Notes under the pieces: generated by a model
What the model saw: the letters and a program-made list of their open reading frames with translations, nothing else
Databases searched by the model: none
Told to the model about the DNA's origin: nothing
Position numbers and translations under genes: made by a program
Assembly (NCBI GenBank): GCA_963772065.1
Contig: CAVYVZ010000010.1
Span: 1 to 64,000 of the forward strand
Direction: 5' to 3'
Origin: CAVYVZ01 sp963772065
GTDB lineage: Bacteria; Acidobacteriota; Vicinamibacteria; Vicinamibacterales; UBA2999
DNA: 64,000 nucleotides
In this document: piece by piece, positions 16,584 through 24,832 of the stretch
How positions within the stretch are numbered: position 1 is the first letter of the stretch
Layout of the letters: each line of letters begins with the position of its first letter

Positions 16584-17519
16584 TCAGACGACCAGCGGTT
16601 CGAAGTACTGCTCGTATCGCCGTTTGAACTCGTCGTAGGTGTAGGCGTGGCTCGACCCGCCCAGGTGCTCCAGGGCGTAGGTCGCGGCCACGCTGCCGAT
16701 CTGAGCGCTGGTGCGATAGTCGGCGCCTGAGGCGATCCCTTTCATGAGCCCCCCGCGAAACGCGTCGCCCACGCCGGTTGGATCGACGATGCGATGCGGG
16801 GGCACGGCTCGCACGTCGAAGCGGTCGGCGACCGTGTAGATGGAACAGCCGTTCTCCCCGCGCGTCACGATGAGCGCCTCCGCTTCCTTCAGGATTTCCG
16901 CCTCGCCCAGCCCCGTTTTCTGACGGAGCAGCTCGAACTCGTAGTCGTTGACGATGACGACACGCGCGCCGGTGACACCGTCCTTCAGTTCATCGCCGCC
17001 CATCCGGGCGCACTGCTGGCCCGGGTCGAAGATGTACGGGATCCGCAGGGTCCGGCATTCCTCCGCGTACTGGACCATCGCCGCGGGATCGTTGGGCGAG
17101 ACGATGACAAGCCCCGCGTCCTTGATCGTCCGGAACGAAAGCTCCGCGGCATGGGCCATGGCGCCGGTGTAGAACGAGGCGATCTGGTTGTTCTCGGTAT
17201 CGGTGCTGCAGAAGAAGGACGCCGTGAACTTGTCGGGCACCTGCTTCACGAGCGACGTGTCGATATTCGCCGCTTCGAGCCACGTGCGGTAGTCGCCGAA
17301 GTCCTGTCCCGCCGTGCCCATGAGGAACGGACGCTCGCCGAGGAGCGCCAGGGTATAGGCGATGTTCGGCGCGCAGCCGCCCCGCCGCTTGTCCATCGTA
17401 TCGACGAGGAAGCTAAGGCTCACCCGCTGCATGTGCTCCGCGAGGAAGTGCTCGGTGAACTTCCCCGGGAACGACATCAGGTAGTCGAAGGCAATCGAAC
17501 CGGTGACGACGATTTTCAT
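16584..17519 (-). CDS. PfkB-family carbohydrate kinase (adenosine kinase-like)
   Basis: 311 residues. N-terminal VVTGSIAFDYLMSFPG and RRGGCAPNIAYTLALLGERP form the sugar-binding lid and glycine region. The C-terminal IVDPTGVGDAFRGGLMKG is the second PfkB signature with the catalytic Asp. The ATG (17517-17519) overlaps the mtnP stop (ATGA), so the two are coupled. Next to MTA phosphorylase, a role in nucleoside salvage (adenosine or ribose-type substrate) is plausible, but the substrate cannot be read from sequence. Confidence 0.85.
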   Translation of the reverse strand: MKIVVTGSIAFDYLMSFPGKFTEHFLAEHMQRVSLSFLVDTMDKRRGGCAPNIAYTLALLGERPFLMGTAGQDFGDYRTWLEAANIDTSLVKQVPDKFTASFFCSTDTENNQIASFYTGAMAHAAELSFRTIKDAGLVIVSPNDPAAMVQYAEECRTLRIPYIFDPGQQCARMGGDELKDGVTGARVVIVNDYEFELLRQKTGLGEAEILKEAEALIVTRGENGCSIYTVADRFDVRAVPPHRIVDPTGVGDAFRGGLMKGIASGADYRTSAQIGSVAATYALEHLGGSSHAYTYDEFKRRYEQYFEPLVV

Positions 17520-18385
17520 GTGGTCTGAAGATACTTTGAGACGAGTGGCGCGAGGTCCTTCTTCACCTGTTCCGGAATCGCATCGGGGCGCGTGATCAGC
17601 GCGTACTTCAGCGCGGAGGCGCACTCGCACGTGCGCTCGAACGGCAGGTGCTCGACGGCGTTGGCGATGATCTGCTGCGCCGTCCGGGCGTTCTGCGTGA
17701 GGTTGGCGATGATCATCTCCACGGTCACCGTGTCGTGATCCGGGTGCCAGCAGTCGTAATCGGTCACCAGGGCGATGGTCGAATAACAAATTTCCGCTTC
17801 GCGCGCGAGCTTGGCTTCCTGCAGGTTCGTCATCCCGATGATGTCCATGCCCCACGACCGATAGAGCTTCGACTCGGCCAGCGTGGAGAACTGCGGCCCC
17901 TCCATGCAGACGTACGCGCCGCCTTTGTGGATCGTAGCGCCTGCCTTCTTCCCGCTCGCGTACGCGATCGCGCTCAGCGGCTTGCAGAACGGGTGCGCGA
18001 ACCCGACGTGCGCCACCAGCCCGCGGCCGAAGAACGTGCTCGCCCGCCCTTTGGTCCGGTCGAAGAACTGATCGGGAATCACGATGTCGAGGGGCTTGTA
18101 TTCCTCTTTGAGGCTGCCGACCGCGCTGGCCGAGAGGATGTACTCCACGCCGAGGGTCTTGAAGCCGAAGATGTTCGCTCGGAAGTTCAGCTCGGAGGGC
18201 GACAGGCGATGGCCGGCCCCGTGACGCGCCAGGAATGCGACGCGCTTTCCGCGAAGCGTCCCCATCACGTACGGACCCGAGGGCTCACCGAACGGTGTGG
18301 CGAGCGCCACTTCTTTCCGGTCCGTCACCTCCGCCATGTCATATAGACCCGAACCGCCGACAATGCCGATCTGAACCTTGTCCAT
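17516..18385 (-). CDS. mtnP: S-methyl-5'-thioadenosine phosphorylase
   Basis: Cleaves MTA to adenine and methylthioribose-1-phosphate in the methionine/purine salvage path. 289 residues, close to the family length. Motifs: GIVGGSGLYDM, the phosphate-binding FLARHGAGHRLSPSELNFRA, then AYVCMEGPQFSTLAESKLYR and DIIGMTNLQEAKLAREAEIC, the nucleoside-binding region that favours MTAP over purine nucleoside phosphorylase. ATG 18383-18385 is used. Its product adenine and the neighbouring PfkB kinase fit one salvage unit. A 35-base AT-rich spacer of repeated GATTTGTGATTT separates it from the upstream fusion gene. Confidence 0.9.
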   Translation of the reverse strand: MDKVQIGIVGGSGLYDMAEVTDRKEVALATPFGEPSGPYVMGTLRGKRVAFLARHGAGHRLSPSELNFRANIFGFKTLGVEYILSASAVGSLKEEYKPLDIVIPDQFFDRTKGRASTFFGRGLVAHVGFAHPFCKPLSAIAYASGKKAGATIHKGGAYVCMEGPQFSTLAESKLYRSWGMDIIGMTNLQEAKLAREAEICYSTIALVTDYDCWHPDHDTVTVEMIIANLTQNARTAQQIIANAVEHLPFERTCECASALKYALITRPDAIPEQVKKDLAPLVSKYLQTT

Positions 18386-18419
18386 TGGTGATTTGTGATT
18401 TTTGATTTGATTTGTGATT

Positions 18420-19685
18420 TCAAAGCACCTGCTCAACGGTGCGCTTTCCGTCGCGCTCCCGGATATACCCCGCCGCAATGGATGGATCGTGTTCGAAGAA
18501 GATCAAGTACTCGCGTTCGATGGCCTCGCGGATGAACCGCTTCTTGAACACCAGCGTCTCCATGGGAAAGAGGTCGTAGCCCATGATCCACGGATCCTGG
18601 ATGTGCGCGGCGGTCGGAATCAGATCCGCCGTGAACACCGCGGTCTTCCCTCCGGACTCGAGAAACACGATCTGATGCTGTCCGGTGTGCCCGCCGGTAC
18701 GGACGACGCGCACGCCGGCTTGAATCTCCTGGTCGGCATCGTAGAAGCCGACGACGGCCGCTTTCTCGAGGGGCACGAAGTCGTCCGGCCGGTAGCTGGC
18801 GCGATTGCGGTCGTGCGGATGCGTCGCATCCTCCCATTCGGCGCGGCGGATGAAATACATGGCTCGCGGAAACCGCGGCTTCAGCGATCCATCGGCCTCG
18901 CGTTTCGTCGCGCCGCCGAAGTGGTCGAAGTGGAGATGCGTCGCAAGGGCGAAGTCGAACGAGTCAGCCGACAGACCCACATCCGCCAGCGCATGATCGA
19001 GATGCCGGCGGCGATCGAGGCCGTAGATGTCCGCGCTCTTCGCATCCATCTTGTCGCCCGCGCCGCAGTCTACGATCATCCGGCCCCAGTCCGCCTCGAC
19101 GACGAGAGGCCGCATCGTCAGGAGAATGCGATTGCGATCGTCCGGCGGCGCCTTCCGTTCCCATAGCGGCTTCGGCACGACGCCGAACATCGCGCCGCCG
19201 TCGAGACGCAATGTGCCATCGTGAACGCTCGTCAACCGGAGGCTGCCGAAATCGAGCCGCGCAGGCGTGAGGGTCGCCGAAACGGAAGCTGCCTCCTTGA
19301 GCTCCACCAGCACGCCGTGCGCAGCCGATGGATGAATGAAGGCGACCAGCGCACCCTCGGCGCCGGGCCGTGGCGCCTCGTCCACGAGACGCACGCCGCG
19401 TGCTTTCAGCACCCTGAGTGCCTCCCCAATGTCGTCGACGCGCAGCGTGAGGTGATGCAGGCCGGGCCCGCGCTTCTCGACGTACTTCGCGATCGCCGAG
19501 TCGGACGCCGTGGCCTCGAGGAGCTCGAGGCTCGACTCCCCAGCCGGAATGAAGTGGGCGCGGACGCGCTGGGACGCCACGTCCTCGGAGGTGTCGATCT
19601 CGAGCCCGAGTGCGTCGCGGTAGAACGCGATCGCCTCGTCCACGTTGCGCACGGCGATGCCCACGTGGTCGAGAACGGCTCTCAC
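18420..19685 (-). CDS. Methylmalonyl-CoA epimerase fused to metallo-beta-lactamase-fold hydrolase
   Basis: 421 residues from GTG 19683-19685, overlapping the meaB stop. Residues 1-135 are a vicinal-oxygen-chelate epimerase: VLDHVGIAVRNVDEAIAFYR, GPGLHHLTLRVDDI and HGVLVELKE supply the His, His and Glu metal ligands. Residues about 145-421 form an MBL-fold hydrolase with the HxHxDH site in ATHLHFDHFGG and later VRTGGHTGQH and VFTADLIPTAAH. No stop, start or shift separates them. Coupling with meaB places the epimerase in propionyl-CoA metabolism; the role of the hydrolase half is unknown. Confidence 0.85.
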   Translation of the reverse strand: MRAVLDHVGIAVRNVDEAIAFYRDALGLEIDTSEDVASQRVRAHFIPAGESSLELLEATASDSAIAKYVEKRGPGLHHLTLRVDDIGEALRVLKARGVRLVDEAPRPGAEGALVAFIHPSAAHGVLVELKEAASVSATLTPARLDFGSLRLTSVHDGTLRLDGGAMFGVVPKPLWERKAPPDDRNRILLTMRPLVVEADWGRMIVDCGAGDKMDAKSADIYGLDRRRHLDHALADVGLSADSFDFALATHLHFDHFGGATKREADGSLKPRFPRAMYFIRRAEWEDATHPHDRNRASYRPDDFVPLEKAAVVGFYDADQEIQAGVRVVRTGGHTGQHQIVFLESGGKTAVFTADLIPTAAHIQDPWIMGYDLFPMETLVFKKRFIREAIEREYLIFFEHDPSIAAGYIRERDGKRTVEQVL

Positions 19686-20632
19686 GCTCTCACCCGCCGC
19701 AGGATCTCCGAGGCCGCCGAGTACGGATCGATCTCCCGAGCGGTCACGCCATCCACGATCCGGTCGAACTCGCCGGCCGGAAGCGTGGCCTCCACCTGCT
19801 GCATGAAGCGATGCGCGAGCAGCTCGCGCAGCCGGTACTCCTGGCGGGCGCGCTGGCGTCCCGCTCTCGTGCCGGCCGAGTGGTCGCGATACCGGCCTAT
19901 CTCCCGCCAGAGCTGATCGATGCCGTGCCCGCCCGTGGCAGACGTCTTCAGGATCGGCGGCTTCCATTCTCCAGCCGCGTACGTCTGCAGGGACAGGTTC
20001 GCGGCCACCGATTGGACGGTGCGATCCGCGCCCTCACGATCCGCCTTGTTCACCACGAAGATGTCCGCGATCTCCATGATGCCGGCTTTGAGCGCCTGAA
20101 CCTCGTCGCCCGTGCCCGGCACCAGCGTGACGACCGAGACGTCGGCCGTTCTCACGATGTCCACTTCGTCCTGGCCGACGCCCACGGTTTCGATGATGAC
20201 GATGTCCTTGCCGGCGGCGTCGAGGACGAGCGCCGCGTCGCTCGTGGCGTGCGCGAGGCCGCCGAGGTGTCCGCGCGTGGCCATGCTGCGGATGAACACG
20301 TCCGGATCCCCGGCGTGCGTATGCATGCGCACGCGATCGCCGAGGATCGCTCCGCCGGTGAAGGGGCTCGTCGGATCGACCGCGATGACGCCGACGGTCT
20401 GCTTCGTCTTCCGAATCTCAGCGGCCAGGCGATCCACCAGCGTGCTCTTGCCCGCGCCGGGAGGTCCGGTCACGCCGACGAGGTACGCGCGGCCGGTACG
20501 GCTGTAGATGCGTCGAACGAGCTCGGCGCCAGCCGGTGCTTCGTCCTCGATGAGGGAAATCGCCCGCGCAATCGCGCGCGGATCCCCCGCCAGCACTCCG
20601 TCGGACAAGGAGGTCACAGGGAGAGAGGTCAC
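19682..20632 (-). CDS. meaB: MeaB/ArgK-type G3E GTPase, methylmalonyl-CoA mutase chaperone
   Basis: Gates and protects the B12 cofactor of methylmalonyl-CoA mutase. Walker A is VTGPPGAGKSTLVDRLA, switch region DPTSPFTGGAILGDRVRM, IETVGVGQDEVDI and the G4 motif FVVNKADREGAD. The terminal helix-rich part (about 255-316) is the dimerisation arm. The listed start (GTG 20632) lies inside an intergenic repeat, so residues MTSLPVTSL are probably not translated; starts at VLAGDPRAIARAI are more natural. Overlaps the epimerase fusion by four bases. The mutase itself is not in the window. Confidence 0.9.
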   Translation of the reverse strand: MTSLPVTSLSDGVLAGDPRAIARAISLIEDEAPAGAELVRRIYSRTGRAYLVGVTGPPGAGKSTLVDRLAAEIRKTKQTVGVIAVDPTSPFTGGAILGDRVRMHTHAGDPDVFIRSMATRGHLGGLAHATSDAALVLDAAGKDIVIIETVGVGQDEVDIVRTADVSVVTLVPGTGDEVQALKAGIMEIADIFVVNKADREGADRTVQSVAANLSLQTYAAGEWKPPILKTSATGGHGIDQLWREIGRYRDHSAGTRAGRQRARQEYRLRELLAHRFMQQVEATLPAGEFDRIVDGVTAREIDPYSAASEILRRVRA

Positions 20633-20724
20633 AGGGAGATCAGGGAGATCGGGGAGAAGTACTGATCGGTGGCTTTTTGGGTCGCCATAGAAGTTGACTC
20701 CCTGATCTCCCCGATCCCCTGTGA
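20613..20724. repeat. Dispersed GTCACAGGGAGATC repeat in inverted arrangement
   Basis: The motif GTCACAGGGAG occurs at 20613 and 20628. An extended left arm (20628-20656) of alternating AGATCAGGG and AGATCGGGG blocks is mirrored by a right arm (20698-20724) that, reverse-complemented, again begins GTCACAGGG and carries GATCGGGGAGATCAGGGAG. The 41-base loop includes CTTTTTGGG. The array overlaps the apparent start of meaB. Related sequence recurs at 22433-22481. Confidence 0.65.
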
Positions 20725-20740
20725 CCCTCCCCGATCTCCA

Positions 20741-21883
20741 TTAACTGGCAAGGAGTTGACGGGCGATGACGAGGCGCTGGATCTCGCTGGTCCCCTCGCC
20801 AATCGTCGTGAGTTTCACGTCGCGGAAGTACTTTTCGGCGGGATAGTCCTTCACGAACCCGTAGCCGCCGTGGATCTGGACGCCGTCCTCCGACGCGCGC
20901 ACGGCAATCTCGCTCGCGTACAGCTTTGCCATTGCGGACTCGAGCGTCGTCCTGCGGCCGTCGTCTTTCAACGCGGCCGCGCGGTACGTGAGCAGGCGCG
21001 CCGCCTCGATGCGCGCGGCGTTCTCGACCAGCTTCGCGCGGATGCTCTGGAACGCGCCAATCGGCTGGCCGAACTGACGCCGTACGAACGCGTAGCTGCG
21101 GGCGGCTTCGTACGCGCCCTGCGCAAGCCCGACCGACAGCGCGGCAATGCCGATGCGCCCCGCGTCAAGCACTTGAAGGGTATTGATGAAGCCTTGGCCC
21201 TCCTCGCCGAGCAGGTTCGAGGCCGGGACCAGGCAGCTCTCGAGGATCACCTCGCTCGTCTCGCTCGCGCGCATGCCGAGCTTCTCTTCTTTCTTTCCGG
21301 CGCGGAGCCCCGGCGCGCCGCGCTCGACGATGAAGGCCGAGATGCCGCGATTCCCCTTCGTGCGGTCGGTGACCGCCATGACGACCATCGTGTCCCCGTA
21401 GCGGCCGTGGGTGATGAATTGCTTCGTTCCGTCGAGCACCCAGCACTCGCCCTGACGGACCGCCGTCGTCCGCATGGCGGCGGCGTCGCTGCCCGACTCC
21501 GCTTCGGTCAACGCCCACGCGGCAAGCTTCTCGCCTCGTGCCAGCGGCGTGAGGTAGGTCTGCTTCTGCGCATCCGTGCCGAACATCGCGATGTGTGAGG
21601 CTCCGAGGCCGTTGTGCGCGGCGACCGAGAGCGCCACCGAGGGATCGACCCGGGCGAGCTCCTCGATGCAGATGCAGTAGTCGACCGCCGACATCGCGGC
21701 GCCGCCGAACGCCTCGGGAAACTGAATGCCCATCAGCCCGAGCGCGGCGAGCTTTGGGACGAGCTCGTGCGGAAAATGCTGCGCCTCGTCCCATGCCATG
21801 ACGTGCGGCCGCATTTCGGTTTCGGCGAACTCGCGAATGCTGCGCCGGAGCAGCTCCTGCTCCTCGCTGAGCCGGAAGTCCAT
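20741..21883 (-). CDS. Acyl-CoA dehydrogenase
   Basis: 380 residues, intact, FAD-dependent. The N-terminal helical domain starts MDFRLSEEQELLRRSIREFA. The mid domain has WALTEAESGSDAAAMRTTA (flavin and substrate contact) and QFITHGRYGD. The C-terminal domain has FGQPIGAFQSIRAKLVENA and GGYGFVKDYPAEKYFRDVK, with catalytic Glu in IGEGTSEIQRL, the position used by short- and medium-chain and butyryl-CoA dehydrogenases. It lies beside the meaB/epimerase unit, suggesting short-chain or branched acyl-CoA breakdown that feeds propionyl-CoA. Chain specificity cannot be read. Confidence 0.92.
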   Translation of the reverse strand: MDFRLSEEQELLRRSIREFAETEMRPHVMAWDEAQHFPHELVPKLAALGLMGIQFPEAFGGAAMSAVDYCICIEELARVDPSVALSVAAHNGLGASHIAMFGTDAQKQTYLTPLARGEKLAAWALTEAESGSDAAAMRTTAVRQGECWVLDGTKQFITHGRYGDTMVVMAVTDRTKGNRGISAFIVERGAPGLRAGKKEEKLGMRASETSEVILESCLVPASNLLGEEGQGFINTLQVLDAGRIGIAALSVGLAQGAYEAARSYAFVRRQFGQPIGAFQSIRAKLVENAARIEAARLLTYRAAALKDDGRRTTLESAMAKLYASEIAVRASEDGVQIHGGYGFVKDYPAEKYFRDVKLTTIGEGTSEIQRLVIARQLLAS

Positions 21884-21937
21884 GTCAGCAGCAATTTATC
21901 ACGCTATGATTCAGGTGTTCGCCCCCGAGGATCTCTG

Positions 21938-22429
21938 ATGCGTCCACTTCGGTTCGCGCTGCTCGTGCTCTCCACGCTCCTGCTCGCCGCACCGCCTGCC
22001 TTCGCGGACGCGACCGCCTTCCTTGGCGTGCTGACCAAACCCGAGCGGCAGGCACTGCGAGGGTTCGCCGGCGGGTTCAGCCTCGTCATCGTCGGCTTCG
22101 AGGGCGAGTACTCGCAGGCGGGAGAAGACGAGAGCGCAGGCGTGCCCTCCCTGATGACGATCAGCGGCAATGTGTTCGTTCAGACGCCCATTCCGGTGTT
22201 CGGCACGCGCTTCTATCTGACCACTGGAACCGGCGTGTATCGCGAAGAGGTGGATGCCGTCGGCCATCAGGAAACGAGCATGGTGTTCAACACAGGCGGG
22301 GGTGCGAAGATCACACTGGCCGGGCCACTTCGAGTACGACTCGACTACCGCGTCCTGAAGCTGCGCGGCGAGCCGCTCCGGCCGTCCACAATCCATCGGT
22401 TGTACGCGGGGATCAATCTCGCATTTTGA
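21938..22429 (+). CDS. Secreted outer-membrane beta-barrel-like protein
   Basis: 163 residues from ATG 21938. The signal peptide is MRPLRFALLVLSTLLLAAPP followed by AFADA. The mature part alternates short beta strands: GGFSLVIVGFEGEYSQ, GTRFYLTTGTGVYREE, SMVFNTGGGAKITLAGPLRV and LDYRVLKL, and ends in a terminal Phe (GINLAF), the usual end of an outer-membrane barrel strand. Small size suits an eight-stranded barrel. No specific function; divergent from the acyl-CoA dehydrogenase. Confidence 0.7.
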   Translation: MRPLRFALLVLSTLLLAAPPAFADATAFLGVLTKPERQALRGFAGGFSLVIVGFEGEYSQAGEDESAGVPSLMTISGNVFVQTPIPVFGTRFYLTTGTGVYREEVDAVGHQETSMVFNTGGGAKITLAGPLRVRLDYRVLKLRGEPLRPSTIHRLYAGINLAF

Positions 22430-22432
22430 GGA

Positions 22433-22481
22433 TCACGGGAGAATCACAGGGAGATCGGGGAGAACTAATTTTTTCTCCCTG
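22433..22481. repeat. AGGGAGATCGGGGAG repeat with hairpin between convergent genes
   Basis: CAGGGAGA (22447-22454) and TCTCCCTG (22474-22481) form a perfect 8-base stem. The loop carries TCGGGGAGAAC and a run of T. The sequence ATCACAGGGAGATCGGGGAG is shared with the array at 20613-20724. Lying between convergent genes, it could also act as a terminator. Confidence 0.55.
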
Positions 22482-22506
22482 AAACTCTCGGTTCTCTCTG
22501 GGTTTG

Positions 22507-23115
22507 CTACTTTGGTGGTGGCACCGCCGCCGGCGCGGAGCCGAACGCCTGCACGAGCTGCAGGTTCAGCAGCGTCTGACCGGACGCCGAGGCGGCCGTG
22601 TACAAGCGATAGAGCTCTTGCACTTCGGCGGGAAACTCGTCGTAGATCGTCTTCCAGAAGGCGTAGTCAGTCCCCTTCACCGCCGGATCGATCAGGAACA
22701 CGTAGAGCACCGTGTTGTTCGGCCCCGGCTCCACCGCCTTGAACACCTTCCAGCCGGCCGCCTGTTGCTTGCGGACCGGATCCTCCGATTGGGCGAGCGC
22801 GTCGTGAAGCTTCGCCATGATCTTCTCGAAGTCAGCCGTGCGCTCCGGCTTCACCGGAAAGAACACCAGACCGGCGTCGGCGGCGACGATGCGTCCAGCC
22901 GGCGCGGCGGGCTGAACAGGTTCTTTTGGTGCCGGTGTGGGCTGCGCGGGAGCCGGGTTCGTCGGCGTGGGGGGCTGTTGCGTCGCGGGAGGCTGAATGG
23001 GCCCCGTGGTCCCCGGCGGCGCCGGGGCGGGTTGCTGCGCGGCCACGGTGGCCGCGCATGCGGTGAATACGATGAGAGATGCCGCTAGAAGACGGGAGGC
23101 AACAAACAACGACAC
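22507..23115 (-). CDS. Secreted proline-rich protein, paralogue A (unknown)
   Basis: 202 residues with a signal peptide ending about AATVAAQ, then a Pro/Thr/Gln-rich linker (about 26-72) and a compact domain: LVFFPVKPERTADFEKIMAK, LHDALAQ, RKQQAAGWKVFKA, YVFLIDPAVKGTDYAFWKTI and PAEVQELYRLY. The same domain forms the next gene, so the pair arose by duplication. The linker suggests tethering in the periplasm or cell envelope. Short gap and same direction as paralogue B. Confidence 0.7.
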   Translation of the reverse strand: MSLFVASRLLAASLIVFTACAATVAAQQPAPAPPGTTGPIQPPATQQPPTPTNPAPAQPTPAPKEPVQPAAPAGRIVAADAGLVFFPVKPERTADFEKIMAKLHDALAQSEDPVRKQQAAGWKVFKAVEPGPNNTVLYVFLIDPAVKGTDYAFWKTIYDEFPAEVQELYRLYTAASASGQTLLNLQLVQAFGSAPAAVPPPK

Positions 23116-23134
23116 GGCACCTACTGGGCTGCGT

Positions 23135-23632
23135 TTACTGGCCTGTGCGCGCGGCGGCGCCCGGCGCCACCATGTTGCCCACGGCCAGCGAGAGATTCGC
23201 CGCGAATGCGCCGCGATAGAGCTCGTACAGCGCCTGGCGTTCCTCTGGGTACAGTTCGTAGAGCGCCTGCATCACCGTGTAGTCCGCACCCGGCACGACC
23301 GGATTGATGATGTGGACGTACGCGATGTTGCCGTCGGGCAGCGGCTTGGCCAGCTTCATCACCTTCCAGCCGGACGCCTGCTGCTTGCGCTCCGGCTTTT
23401 CGGACTTGGCGAGCCCCTCATGAAGCTTCGCAACAATCTTCTCGAAATCAGCCGTCTTGTCCGGCTTGATCGCGACCGTCCAGAGAGCGGTGTCGCCCTC
23501 GAACGTCATCTTCGGCGCGGCCTGCTGTGCGGCTTCCTGCGCGCCAGCATGGCCGTGCGACAACGCCAGCCCGAACACGAACGCGCCAGCCACCAACATT
23601 CCAGACAGAACCCGCTTCGAAGAGCGTCGCAT
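23135..23632 (-). CDS. Secreted protein, paralogue B (unknown)
   Basis: 165 residues. Signal peptide MRRSSKRVLSGMLVAGAFVF then GLALSHGHAGAQ. The domain parallels paralogue A: LWTVAIKPDKTADFEKIVAK, LHEGLAKSEKPERKQQASGW, YVHIINPVVPGADYTVMQAL and YPEERQALYELYRGAF. It lacks the proline-rich linker. Nineteen bases separate it from paralogue A, so one operon is likely. The family is not one I recognise; the DKTADFEKI core suggests a ferredoxin-like or dabb-like fold, which is a guess. Confidence 0.7.
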   Translation of the reverse strand: MRRSSKRVLSGMLVAGAFVFGLALSHGHAGAQEAAQQAAPKMTFEGDTALWTVAIKPDKTADFEKIVAKLHEGLAKSEKPERKQQASGWKVMKLAKPLPDGNIAYVHIINPVVPGADYTVMQALYELYPEERQALYELYRGAFAANLSLAVGNMVAPGAAARTGQ

Positions 23633-23661
23633 TTTCCAAGCCTCCCTGAAAGGCCGTTAAT

Positions 23662-24795
23662 CTAGCGTACTGTGGACCCAATGAAAACGGCCATGATTTC
23701 GTGAGCAAGAAGCATTCCCCGCCTCGTCAGGCGCAAGGACTCGCCATCATAATCCAGCAGCCCCTCGTCTAGGAAAGGCTGAAGCTCCTTCCCGTATCGC
23801 GCCCACACATCGATCCCATAGCGTTTTTGCAGCGCCGGCAGGTCGATCCCTTCGGCGAGCCGCAGGCCGGTGAAGAGCGCCTCCTCGAGCCGTTCCTCTT
23901 TAGATAGACGCCGCTCCTCGGTGATGAGCCGTGTCCCGGCGGTGACGCCGGCCACGTATTCCTCGGTGGACGAGAGGTTCTTCCATCGCACGCCGCCTCG
24001 CGTCGAATGCGCGCCGCAGCCGAACCCAAGCCACTCGCCATCCTGCCAGTATTTCAGATTGTGGAGCGACCGGCGGCCCGTACGTGCCACGTTCGAGATT
24101 TCGTACTGCGTATAGCCGGCGGCATCGAGCCGAGCCATTCCCTGCAGGTACATCTCAGCCGCATCGTCATCGGGAGCCTGCGACCACTGCGCCCGCGCCA
24201 TCTCTTCGCGAAGCGGCGCATTCGGGTACAGCTCCAGGATGTACAAGGACGCGTGGTCCGGACCCAGGGCGATCAGCGCCTCGATGTTCGACAGCCACGC
24301 CGCCACGGATTGTTGCGGCAGCCACATCATGAGGTCGAGGCTGACGTTGTCGAACCCGGCGCGGCGCGCCTCGCTGACGGCCAGCTCCGCACGCGAGGCC
24401 GTGTGGAGGCGGCTGAGCCTTTGGAGCTCGCGATCGTCGAACGACTGCACGCCGAAGCTGACTCGGTTCACGCCGGCGGCGCGGTACGCCGCGAGGCGCT
24501 CGACGGACACTGATTCGGGATTCGCTTCGAGCGTGACCTCCGTGTCGTGGGCCAGGTCGAAAGCCTCGCGACACACGGAGATGATCGCGCCAACCTCCGA
24601 CGGTTCGAGGAGCGACGGCGTGCCGCCGCCGAAGTAGATGGTGTCGGCCTGGGTTCTATCGCCGGCTCGGCGAATCTCCCGCAGCAGCGCGTCCACGTAC
24701 CTCGCCTTCAGCTCGGGGTCGAACAGGCCTCGATTGAAGTTGCAGTAGTTGCAGATGGCCGCACAGAAGGGAATGTGAACGTAGAGGCCAAGCAT
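23662..24795 (-). CDS. hemW: HemW radical SAM heme chaperone
   Basis: 377 residues, intact. MLGLYVHIPFCAAICNYCNF carries the CxxxCxxC cluster (CAAICNYC) with the Phe/Asn context of HemW rather than the extra Cys of HemN. TIYFGGGTPSLLEP, VTLEANPESV, GVQSFDD and DLMMWLPQQSVAAW follow, and HNLKYWQDGEWLGFGCGAHS marks the C-terminal half. It probably delivers heme to membrane targets. This is the second hemW in the window; the first (964-2164) is a different, alphaproteobacterial version. Confidence 0.9.
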   Translation of the reverse strand: MLGLYVHIPFCAAICNYCNFNRGLFDPELKARYVDALLREIRRAGDRTQADTIYFGGGTPSLLEPSEVGAIISVCREAFDLAHDTEVTLEANPESVSVERLAAYRAAGVNRVSFGVQSFDDRELQRLSRLHTASRAELAVSEARRAGFDNVSLDLMMWLPQQSVAAWLSNIEALIALGPDHASLYILELYPNAPLREEMARAQWSQAPDDDAAEMYLQGMARLDAAGYTQYEISNVARTGRRSLHNLKYWQDGEWLGFGCGAHSTRGGVRWKNLSSTEEYVAGVTAGTRLITEERRLSKEERLEEALFTGLRLAEGIDLPALQKRYGIDVWARYGKELQPFLDEGLLDYDGESLRLTRRGMLLAHEIMAVFIGSTVR

Positions 24796-24832
24796 GGCTC
24801 AGGGCTTAGGGCTCAGGGCTTAAGGCAGACTC

